Shown one piece after another: positions 1 through 7,231 of a stretch of 64,000 nt of DNA (positions are counted from its first letter, which is position 1; the number at the start of each line of letters is the position of its first letter). The translations under genes and the position numbers were made by a program. The notes below the pieces were generated by a model that was given only the letters and a program-made list of their open reading frames with translations, did no database searches and was not told the origin of the DNA. This stretch comes from Endoryza foliicola (GTDB lineage: Bacteria > Bacteroidota > Bacteroidia > Chitinophagales > Chitinophagaceae), in the NCBI GenBank assembly GCA_965226965.1, contig OZ245715.1, positions 248,001-312,000 on the forward strand, read 5' to 3'.

Positions 1-18
1 GGCCTTCGGGCCTTTTTT
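1..18 (+). terminator. Intrinsic terminator cut by the window edge
   Basis: The window opens with GGCC-TTCG-GGCC followed by six T residues, the 3' part of a Rho-independent terminator. The stem may extend further left. It belongs to a plus-strand gene before the window. The following ~270 bp is AT-rich with no ORF; a weak -7-like box TATTTTTA at 265-272 could serve the next gene. Confidence 0.6.
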
Positions 19-288
19 AATTAATAATTAAGAATTAATAATTGGGACCTGCTGGAAATGTGAGTGAACTGAACTTCAGAACAACAGTTAGGCTAACGAG
101 CACAATTTGATACTGCCATTTTCAGCCAACCAACTACTCACACAACAACTTATATTTTAATTCAAACCACCATTCAAATTATCCGAGTATAAGCATCCGA
201 TATTAAAATAATTGTCATTTTTACACTTTTTCTGAAGAATGCTTCAAATAAAAAGAAGTTTTCTTATTTTTAAGGACAATTCTGAGGT

Positions 289-1494
289 ATGATAACGAAT
301 GCGCCAACATATAAAAATGCCGGAATTTTAATGGAGCAAACCATGCGCTGGTTCGGCCCGAATGATACGGTAAGTTTAGCAGATATTAAACAGGCAGGTT
401 GCACGGGGGTAGTTACCGCACTGCATCACATTCCTAACGGAGTAGTTTGGTCTATCGAAGAAATTCAAAAAAGAAAAGAAATCATAGAAGCGGCCGGACT
501 AAAATGGAGCGTAGTAGAGAGCATTCCGGTTCATGAGGCCATCAAAACACAAACAACCGGTTTCGAACAATACATTCTCAACTACCAAGAATCGATTCGG
601 AATTTAGCTGCCTGTGGCGTGAAAATAGTTACCTATAATTTCATGCCAGTGTTAGATTGGACCAGGACCGATTTGTCTTTTGAAGTAGAAGATGGCAGCA
701 AGGCATTGCGTTTTGAGATGGCAGCATTCATAGCGTTCGATTGTTTCATGTTACAGCGTCCGTTGGCGGCAGCCTCTTATACCAATGACCAATTGATTCG
801 AGCACAAGAAAAGTGGGAGAGCATGACCGAAGACGAGAAAATTCTCCTTCAAAAAAACATAATTGCGGGGCTACCGGGCAGTGAAGAATCATTCACCCTC
901 GATCAATTCCAAAAAGCATTGGAGCCTTATAAAGAAATTGATGCCGATACTTTGAGAAAGCATCTGGTACATTTCCTAAAAGCAATTGTGCCTGTGGCAA
1001 AAGAATGTGGCGTGGTATTGGCCATTCACCCCGACGATCCCCCCTTCCCAATCCTTGGTCTTCCTCGAGTAGTGAGCACAGCTTCCGATATTGACTTTTT
1101 GATCAAAGCTATTCCTGATATCACTAATGGATTGTGTTTTTGTACGGGTAGCTATGGGGTAAGAGCCGATAATGATCTACCTTCAATGGTAACCCAATTT
1201 GGAGAGCGCATTCACTTCCTCCATTTGCGAAATACCAAGAGAAACGAATGGGGTGATTTTTATGAAGACAACCATTTAGAAGGAGATGCCGACTTTTATG
1301 AAATCATTAAGCGCGTTTACGCCATTCAACAAGAAAGAGGTATCAGCATTCCTGTTCGTCCGGACCATGGACATCAAATGCTCGACGACTTGAAAAAGAA
1401 AACCAATCCGGGTTATACTGCTATTGGTAGATTGAGAGGTTTGGCAGAGATACGTGGAATGGAAATCGCCATTGCGCGATCAACATCGAACTAA
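289..1494 (+). CDS. uxuA: Mannonate dehydratase UxuA
   Basis: Converts D-mannonate to 2-keto-3-deoxygluconate in hexuronate catabolism, in the cytoplasm. Recognised over its full length: the N-terminal blocks RWFGPNDTVSLADI and TGVVTALHHIPNG, then YNFMPVLDWTRTDL, AIHPDDPP, CTGSYGVRADNDL and the C-terminal RPDHGHQMLDDLKKKTNPGY are hallmarks of the family. The metal-site His and Cys lie in the AIHPDD, CTGSYG, HLRN and RPDHGH segments. E. coli UxuA aligns from MEQT, which corresponds here to an internal ATG at 331, so the first 14 residues may be an extension or the true start may be 331. First gene of an apparent operon with a Nif3-like protein and two arabinofuranosidases, fitting degradation of glucuronoarabinoxylan- or pectin-like material. 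Confidence 0.95.
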   Translation: MITNAPTYKNAGILMEQTMRWFGPNDTVSLADIKQAGCTGVVTALHHIPNGVVWSIEEIQKRKEIIEAAGLKWSVVESIPVHEAIKTQTTGFEQYILNYQESIRNLAACGVKIVTYNFMPVLDWTRTDLSFEVEDGSKALRFEMAAFIAFDCFMLQRPLAAASYTNDQLIRAQEKWESMTEDEKILLQKNIIAGLPGSEESFTLDQFQKALEPYKEIDADTLRKHLVHFLKAIVPVAKECGVVLAIHPDDPPFPILGLPRVVSTASDIDFLIKAIPDITNGLCFCTGSYGVRADNDLPSMVTQFGERIHFLHLRNTKRNEWGDFYEDNHLEGDADFYEIIKRVYAIQQERGISIPVRPDHGHQMLDDLKKKTNPGYTAIGRLRGLAEIRGMEIAIARSTSN

Positions 1495-1510
1495 AAACGA
1501 AAGCTTCTAT

Positions 1511-2386
1511 ATGAATCGGAAACACTTTCTCAAAAACGCATCTATTTTGAGCGCGGGAGCTTTGCTGCTTCACGATCAAGCTTTGGCCCTCCATCAAAAA
1601 AACTACACGGTTCAGGATATTATAAATATCCTAATTGCCGAAGCGAAAGGCGTTCGTTTGCCCACAACTGTAGACACAATAAAATTTGGTAAAGCAGACG
1701 CTCCGGTAACAGGAATTGTAACCACCATGTTTCCGACTGTAGAAGTTATAAAACAAGCAGCTTCTTTAAAAGCCAATTTAATTGTAGTTCACGAGCCCAC
1801 TTATTTCAATGGCGACGACAAGAAAAATTTGATCGCTAATAACTCAGTTATAAGTGACAAAGATGCGTTAATGGAAAAAGAGGGCATCACCATTTTCAGA
1901 TACCACGACTATTGCCATAGAATTAATCCGGATGCAATTACCTATGGTTTGCTCAGAAAATTAGGTTGGCTTGAATATTATAAGAATGGAAAGTTTGTAT
2001 TCGACATTCCAACAATGGAATTGAAACAACTAGCGAAACACTGCAAGAAAAGTCTTTCCCTAAAAATGCTGCGCTACATTGGTTCCGATGCCCATGCCTG
2101 CACTAAGATTGCAATTATGCCAGGGGCTTGGGGCTCAGTGGCTCATATGAGTACTATTGAAAAAGAACAACCTGACGTATTGATTATTGGCGAAGGCATT
2201 GAATGGGAAACCATTGAATACATCAGAGACGGGTTGGCCTTGCAACATAAAACTGCCTTAGTAGTGCTGGGGCACTCGGTAAGCGAAGAACCGGGTATGG
2301 AATGGGTAAGTGAATGGTTGCAGAAGAAAGTACCGGAACTGAAAGTAACTCATATTGCTTCAAAAGATCCTTTTACTTGGTTATAA
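1511..2386 (+). CDS. Exported Nif3-like dinuclear-metal-family protein
   Basis: About 291 residues. The start at 1511 (MNRKHFLKNASILSAGALLL) is preferred over an upstream start at 1454 inside uxuA, because it gives a hydrophobic signal segment with a Tat-like N-R-K-x-F-L-K variant. The mature part resembles the NIF3/YbgI fold family: a Gly-rich ITGIV-type strand followed by LIVVHEPTYFNGDD, matching the family's VHHP-type metal-binding region, and a later HSVSEEPGMEWV segment near the C-terminus typical of the second metal half. NIF3 proteins usually act in the cytoplasm and their function is poorly defined, so an exported copy between uxuA and GH51 genes is unusual. It starts 16 bp after uxuA and ends 12 bp before the next gene. 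A role in sugar processing is inference from context only. Confidence 0.75.
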   Translation: MNRKHFLKNASILSAGALLLHDQALALHQKNYTVQDIINILIAEAKGVRLPTTVDTIKFGKADAPVTGIVTTMFPTVEVIKQAASLKANLIVVHEPTYFNGDDKKNLIANNSVISDKDALMEKEGITIFRYHDYCHRINPDAITYGLLRKLGWLEYYKNGKFVFDIPTMELKQLAKHCKKSLSLKMLRYIGSDAHACTKIAIMPGAWGSVAHMSTIEKEQPDVLIIGEGIEWETIEYIRDGLALQHKTALVVLGHSVSEEPGMEWVSEWLQKKVPELKVTHIASKDPFTWL

Positions 2387-2398
2387 TAAAACAAACAC

Positions 2399-3937
2399 AT
2401 GAACAAGAAAATCGTAGTTGCCGCTCTTTTGGTATCGCTGGTTTCCAATGTATGGTCACAAACTAAAATGACCATGTACAAAAAAGCCGATGCACCTCAA
2501 ATCAGCCGTCATATTTATGGCCATTTTTCAGAACACTTAGGTCGTTGTATATACGATGGCTTCTGGGTGAGCGATACTTTGGGCGTACCTAAAAAAGACC
2601 GTATTCGATTAGACATTGTGGAGGCATTGAAAAAAATTAAGATACCTAACCTCCGCTGGCCGGGTGGTTGTTTTGCCGACGAATACCATTGGAGAGATGG
2701 AATTGGCCCTCGCGATAAACGCCCCAGAATGGTTAACACCAATTGGGGAAATGTAACGGAAGACAACAGCTTCGGAACACATGAGTTTCTTGAACTTTGC
2801 ACGCTTATTGGAACTGAACCCTATTTATCTGCCAACGTAGGAAGTGGTACGGTAGAAGAAATGAATAAATGGGTGGAATATGTTAACTCACCAAGCAGCA
2901 GTTCTGTGGCGCAATTAAGAAAACAAAACGGTCAAGATAAACCTTGGAATGTTCAGTTTTGGGGAGTAGGAAATGAAAGCTGGGGCTGCGGTGGATCAAT
3001 GACTGCTGATTTCTATGCTGACCAATACCGCAGGTATGCAACTTATTGCAGAGATTACCCAGGTGCCACATTGAAAAAAATTGCTTCTGGCGCCAGTGAT
3101 TGGAATTTCAATTGGACTGAAACACTAATGAAAAAGATTCCACTCGATATGATGTGGGGCGTTTCATTACACTACTATACTTTACCGTTCGATTGGAATA
3201 AAAAAGGCTCGGCTACTGTATTTGACGAACCAATCTACTTTACAACCATGCAAAAAGCATTGCGCATGGATGAACTGATTACAAAACACAGTACAATCAT
3301 GGATCGTTACGATCCTAACAAAAAAGTGGCGCTTTGCGTTGATGAGTGGGGCATTTGGACGGATGTAGAACCCGGCACTAATCCTGCATTTTTGTATCAA
3401 CAAAACAGTATGCGCGATGCATTGATTGCAGCCAGCACCTTAAACATTTTCAATAAACACGCCGATCGCGTTCGTTTAGCAAACTTAGCGCAAGCAATCA
3501 ATGTTTTACAAGCGCTGATCTTGACCAAGGGAAGAGAAATGATTCTCACTCCTACCTATCATGTATTCGATTTATTCAAAGTACATCAAGACGCTACTCT
3601 TTTGGAGTTGAATTTCACCAGCCCCGACTACCAAAGTGGTACTCAAAAAATTCCGGCAGTGAATGCCTCTGCCTCACAAGATTCAACCGGTGCGATCCAT
3701 ATTAGTTTTGTAAACATCGATGCTAACAAAGCTCAAACCATTCGCCTTTCTTTAAACGACTTAAAATGGAATGGAGCCACTGGTGAAATTCTTACTGCAC
3801 CGGCTTTCAATTCCGTAAATAGTTTTGAAAAGCCAAATCAAGTTTCGATTACTGGATTCTCTGGCTTTAAAAAAGAAGGAAATGAATTGGTAGTGACGCT
3901 TCCGAAACTAAGCGTTGTTGTTTTGACTTTGAAATAA
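2399..3937 (+). CDS. Alpha-L-arabinofuranosidase, GH51
   Basis: A 512-residue secreted or periplasmic enzyme releasing L-arabinofuranose from arabinan or arabinoxylan side chains. Residues 1-20 form a signal peptide ending V-W-S-Q. The TIM barrel carries NLRWPGGCFADEYHW, the acid/base Glu in WGVGNESWG (E193) and the nucleophile Glu in VDEWGIW (E316); both motifs match GH51. The C-terminal ~150 residues form the beta-sandwich usual for the family. Length is normal. It lies 5 bp before a second GH51 gene and is almost certainly co-transcribed with it. Confidence 0.92.
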   Translation: MNKKIVVAALLVSLVSNVWSQTKMTMYKKADAPQISRHIYGHFSEHLGRCIYDGFWVSDTLGVPKKDRIRLDIVEALKKIKIPNLRWPGGCFADEYHWRDGIGPRDKRPRMVNTNWGNVTEDNSFGTHEFLELCTLIGTEPYLSANVGSGTVEEMNKWVEYVNSPSSSSVAQLRKQNGQDKPWNVQFWGVGNESWGCGGSMTADFYADQYRRYATYCRDYPGATLKKIASGASDWNFNWTETLMKKIPLDMMWGVSLHYYTLPFDWNKKGSATVFDEPIYFTTMQKALRMDELITKHSTIMDRYDPNKKVALCVDEWGIWTDVEPGTNPAFLYQQNSMRDALIAASTLNIFNKHADRVRLANLAQAINVLQALILTKGREMILTPTYHVFDLFKVHQDATLLELNFTSPDYQSGTQKIPAVNASASQDSTGAIHISFVNIDANKAQTIRLSLNDLKWNGATGEILTAPAFNSVNSFEKPNQVSITGFSGFKKEGNELVVTLPKLSVVVLTLK

Positions 3938-3942
3938 GAACT

Positions 3943-5901
3943 ATGAAAAGACTCCTAACAGTTTTGTTGGCAAGCTGCCTTTACTATGCAGGAATTGCTC
4001 AAACACCTCATCTGGTGCAGGTAGACGCCACCGCCAAGTCATTCGATATATCCCCCAATATGTGGGGGATCTTTTTTGAAGACATCAACTTTGCTGCGGA
4101 TGGTGGTATCTATGCCGAAATGGTGAAAAACCGTTCCTTTCAATTCAATGAACCCTTGATGGGCTGGGATATTGACGAAAAGAACAATAGAAACGGCATC
4201 ATCTTAATTATGAATCAGGCAGGTGCCAACAGTCGCTACGCTCAACTTCGCATTTCTAATGATAGTTCAGGCTTTGCCTTTAGCAACGAAGGATTTAGAG
4301 GCATGGGATTTAAGGAGGGGCAAAGCTATCAGTTTAGCATAGACGCAAGATTGAAAGAACTAAAAGCAACGGACTTAACAGTATGTCTTTTAGATTCGAA
4401 TAAAAAGACAATCGGAAAAGCCAGCATTAAAATTGAAGGGAATCAGTGGAAAACTTATACCGCCACAATCAAAAGCAGTGCAACCAATCCGAAAGGCAGT
4501 TTGTTGCTTCACTTTTCAAAAGCAGGGAATGTTGACGTTGATATGATTTCACTGTTTCCAACAGATACCTGGAAAAACAGACCCGGTGGATTAAGAAGAG
4601 ATTTGGTTCAATTATTGGCGAATTTAAAACCGGGCTTTATCCGGTTCCCCGGAGGTTGTATTGTAGAAGGACGTGACTTAAGCAACCGTTATCAATGGAA
4701 ACAAACAGTTGGCGCATTGCGCGATCGTGTTCCGCAAATCAACAGATGGAATACTGAATTCAAATACCGCGATGCTCCAGACTATTTTCAGAGTTACGGA
4801 TTGGGATTTTATGAATACTTCTTGTTGGCTGAAGATATTGGCGCCAGTCCATTACCGATCTTAAACTGTGGAATGGCCTGTCAATTCAACACTGCCGAAT
4901 TGGTTCAGATAGACGACTTGCAACCCTATATTCAAGATGCGCTTGACCTGATTGAATTTGCAAAAGGAGACGCAAAATCGAAATGGGGAAGTTTGCGAGC
5001 ACAAATGGGACATCCTGCTCCTTTTGAGTTGAAATTTATGGGAGTTGGAAACGAACAATGGGGCGAACAATACTTGGAGCGATACACTGTATTTGCAGAT
5101 GCCATTCACAAAAAATATCCCGAGATCCAATTGGTATCAAGTGTTGGCCCCTTTTCAGGTGGTGATTTGTTTAATTACCTTAACCCCCGTTTGAGAAAAT
5201 TAGGGGCCGACATATTAGACGAACACTACTACGCTCCGCCTTCTTTCTTTTTCAGATCGGCTAGCAGGTATGATAACTATGACCGCAATGGTCCCAAAAT
5301 TTTTGCAGGAGAATACGCTTCTCATATACCCAATACAGATGGCATGGCAAGAAGCACTTGGTTTGCCGCCATGAGTGAAGCGGCCTTTATGACCGGATTA
5401 GAACGCAATGCTGATGTGGTAAGAATGGCCTCTTATGCGCCACTACTGGCACACGCCGATGCGTGGCAATGGAGCCCCGACTTAATTTGGTTCAATAGTT
5501 TATGGAGTGTTCCTACTGCCAATTACTTTGTACAACAAATGTATTCAACCAATCGAGGAACTCATGGCGTAAAGATTCTTGAAAACAATCAGCCGCTTGC
5601 AGGAAAAGACAGTTTGTATGCCAGCGCCGTGGTAGACACTGCCAGCAAAGAATTGATCATTAAAATTGTAAATACATTACCAAAAGCGCAGCCGATTCAA
5701 TTCATGATTAAAGGCACGGTTTCTGCAAAAGCATTGATTAAAGGTCAGGTCCTAAAAAACAATATTGACCTTTACAACACATTTGCGAAACCAACGGCCG
5801 TAACTCCTGAACAGATCATAATAAACAGTAAAGGGAATAGCCTCCCTTATGAGTGCCCTCCTTACTCCTTTACAGTTTTGCGGATTCCCATTGATAATTA
5901 A
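3943..5901 (+). CDS. Alpha-L-arabinofuranosidase, GH51 with N-terminal carbohydrate-binding-like domain
   Basis: A 652-residue exported glycosidase with a signal peptide (residues 1-20, ending GIAQ). Residues ~30-60 carry the start of the GH51 catalytic module (ISPNMWGIFFEDINFAADGG). An inserted beta-sandwich resembling CBM4/galactose-binding folds follows at ~70-205, then the barrel proper from RFPGGCIVEG. The acid/base Glu is in GVGNEQWG (E371) and the nucleophile in FAGEYAS (E457). It differs from the preceding GH51 in domain layout, so the pair is two subfamilies rather than a recent duplication. Last gene of the uxuA operon; a terminator hairpin lies about 50 bp downstream. Confidence 0.92.
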   Translation: MKRLLTVLLASCLYYAGIAQTPHLVQVDATAKSFDISPNMWGIFFEDINFAADGGIYAEMVKNRSFQFNEPLMGWDIDEKNNRNGIILIMNQAGANSRYAQLRISNDSSGFAFSNEGFRGMGFKEGQSYQFSIDARLKELKATDLTVCLLDSNKKTIGKASIKIEGNQWKTYTATIKSSATNPKGSLLLHFSKAGNVDVDMISLFPTDTWKNRPGGLRRDLVQLLANLKPGFIRFPGGCIVEGRDLSNRYQWKQTVGALRDRVPQINRWNTEFKYRDAPDYFQSYGLGFYEYFLLAEDIGASPLPILNCGMACQFNTAELVQIDDLQPYIQDALDLIEFAKGDAKSKWGSLRAQMGHPAPFELKFMGVGNEQWGEQYLERYTVFADAIHKKYPEIQLVSSVGPFSGGDLFNYLNPRLRKLGADILDEHYYAPPSFFFRSASRYDNYDRNGPKIFAGEYASHIPNTDGMARSTWFAAMSEAAFMTGLERNADVVRMASYAPLLAHADAWQWSPDLIWFNSLWSVPTANYFVQQMYSTNRGTHGVKILENNQPLAGKDSLYASAVVDTASKELIIKIVNTLPKAQPIQFMIKGTVSAKALIKGQVLKNNIDLYNTFAKPTAVTPEQIIINSKGNSLPYECPPYSFTVLRIPIDN

Positions 5902-5938
5902 GTAGTTAGAAAGCAGTTTTCAATACCATTAAATTATG

Positions 5939-5946
5939 TAGTTTTG
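5939..5946 (+). promoter_or_regulatory. -7 box TAGTTTTG before the TPR gene
   Basis: Matches the Bacteroidota -7 consensus TAnnTTTG. No clear TTG lies at the right distance upstream, so the -33 element is weak. The predicted transcription start (~5951) falls inside the left arm of the terminator hairpin at 5948-5977, so transcripts from this promoter would not carry the complete hairpin. Confidence 0.5.
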
Positions 5947-5947
5947 T

Positions 5948-5983
5948 GCCCCTGTTGCGTCTTTTCGTAACAGGGGCTTTTTT
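5948..5983 (+). terminator. Terminator of the uxuA-GH51 operon
   Basis: GCCCCTGTT (5948-5956) pairs perfectly with AACAGGGGC (5969-5977) around a 12-nt loop and is followed by six T. The T-run directly abuts the ATG of the next gene at 5984. Confidence 0.85.
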
Positions 5984-6634
5984 ATGAAATTCTATAATAT
6001 TATTATTCGTTACCGCCTTTATATTGGTTTGGCGTTGATTGCATTGGGTGTAGTAGTGAACTTGAACGCCGGTTTCTGGCCAGGCTTCCCCGCACATTTT
6101 GTAGGCGTAATTTTGATCGCCGGTCACTTTTTTATTGGACCCTTACGCATCATTCAAGAGTATTTGGAAGCCGGTGATATGGAAGGCGCCGAACAAGTAT
6201 TGAATAGCATTCGTTTCCCTAATTTGTTATACAAACCCATTCGTTCAGCTTATTATACAGTTAAAGGTCAAATGGCGATGATGCGCCAAGACTTTGATGG
6301 TGCTGAACAAATGATGAAGAAAGGATTGGACTTAGGCTCACCAATGAAAGAAGTAAAGGGAGCCAGCATGCTTCAAATGGGTATGATCTCTCTTCAAAAG
6401 GGCAATATGAAACAAGGCGAAAGCTATATCCGTCAAGCCATTCGCGAGGGATTGCCTGATAAAGAAAACGAAGCAGCAGCCTATTTGCAAATGAGTACTA
6501 TTATGATGAACAAGAGAGAATTCAGAGCAGCAAAGGAATTCTTTAGAAAAACAAAAGCATTAAAACCTACTAGTCCTGAAATTGTGAAGCAGATCAAAGA
6601 GATTGAAAAATATATCAACCGTATTCCGGGATAA
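5984..6634 (+). CDS. TPR-repeat protein with two N-terminal membrane helices
   Basis: 216 residues. Two hydrophobic helices lie at about residues 10-27 and 33-50, followed by TPR-like helical repeats (EYLEAGDMEGAEQVL, MRQDFDGAEQMMKKGL, SLQKGNMKQGESYIRQAI, NKREFRAAKEFFRKTKAL) to the C-terminus. It is probably anchored in the inner membrane with the TPR domain as a cytoplasmic protein-interaction platform; no specific partner can be named. The start codon follows the T-run of the previous operon's terminator, implying transcription from its own promoter at 5939. It is followed by its own strong terminator. Confidence 0.8.
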   Translation: MKFYNIIIRYRLYIGLALIALGVVVNLNAGFWPGFPAHFVGVILIAGHFFIGPLRIIQEYLEAGDMEGAEQVLNSIRFPNLLYKPIRSAYYTVKGQMAMMRQDFDGAEQMMKKGLDLGSPMKEVKGASMLQMGMISLQKGNMKQGESYIRQAIREGLPDKENEAAAYLQMSTIMMNKREFRAAKEFFRKTKALKPTSPEIVKQIKEIEKYINRIPG

Positions 6635-6660
6635 GCTTTGAGTTTTCATCAAAATAAAAA

Positions 6661-6688
6661 GGCCTGCAAGTAGAACTGCAGGCCTTTT
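6661..6688. terminator. Bidirectional terminator
   Basis: GGCCTGCA (6661-6668) and TGCAGGCC (6677-6684) form a perfect stem, with T4 on the right and an A-rich tract on the left. It serves the TPR gene on the plus strand and the convergent SRPBCC gene on the minus strand. Confidence 0.88.
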
Positions 6689-6714
6689 CGTTTATAACAA
6701 TTAAGCAAGAGTTG

Positions 6715-7173
6715 TTAACCAAAAAGTTCTTTCACTTTGTCGAAACGATAGTCGAAAATGGAAGCCAATTTCTTCTTAATGAACAAGCTATTAGCAATAT
6801 CACCAATGAACCATCCCGGAATCTTATAATGAACGATATCTGTCATTTCAACGCCTCCGTCTTTTTCAACAAAATGGTGTTGGTGATGCCACATTACATA
6901 GGGGCCAAATCGTTGCTCATCGACGAAGAATTTCTTGTCTTCCACATGAGTAATCTCAGTCATCCAATACATTTTTATACCGAGAACAGGACGAACATGA
7001 TATTCAATCAGTTGTCCGGCATACATTTTTGACCCGTGAAAACTGGAGATGATTTCAAACCCCATCTCTTTGGGAGTGATGGTTTGAAGGTTTGCCGGGC
7101 TGGAAAAAAAATCCCAAGCTTTTTCAAGTGTAATGGGCATCCATTGAACCCGTTTCAGTGAGTATACAGACAT
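6715..7173 (-). CDS. SRPBCC-family ligand-binding protein
   Basis: 152 residues with the SRPBCC (START/polyketide-cyclase-like) pattern: an N-terminal strand-helix MPITLEKAWDFFSSPANL, TPKEMGFEI, then successive strands (MYWMTEITHVED, QRFGPYVMWHHQHHFV, VEMTDIVHYKIPG) and a long C-terminal helix (IKKKLASIFDYRFDKVKEL). Such proteins bind hydrophobic ligands or act as cyclases; members of this size in Bacteroidota have no assigned substrate. A -7 box TAATTTTG at 7224-7231 on the minus strand overlaps the 3' end of the kinase gene and could drive it separately. Confidence 0.8.
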   Translation of the reverse strand: MSVYSLKRVQWMPITLEKAWDFFSSPANLQTITPKEMGFEIISSFHGSKMYAGQLIEYHVRPVLGIKMYWMTEITHVEDKKFFVDEQRFGPYVMWHHQHHFVEKDGGVEMTDIVHYKIPGWFIGDIANSLFIKKKLASIFDYRFDKVKELFG

Positions 7174-7223
7174 ATTAATGATTGTGTATACTAATAACCC
7201 TTCAGCGGTAAAATTGTTCGATT

Positions 7224-7231
7224 CAAAATTA
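7224..7231 (-). promoter_or_regulatory. -7 box TAATTTTG for the SRPBCC gene
   Basis: The reverse complement of CAAAATTA matches TAnnTTTG and lies 50 bp before the SRPBCC start. The -33 element is not clear. It overlaps the last codon of the upstream kinase. Confidence 0.4.

Noticed and set aside
289..330. Firm choice of the first uxuA start
   Set aside because: E. coli UxuA aligns from the internal ATG at 331; the 14-residue extension could not be confirmed or excluded.
2515..2802. Antisense ORFs inside the GH51, metH, ligA and susC genes
   Set aside because: They mirror codon structure of the true genes, lack domains and have no promoters.
7174..7200. Third copy of the TGTGTAT operator before the SRPBCC gene
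   Set aside because: Only one half-site (TTGTGTATAC) is present; the opposite arm is missing.
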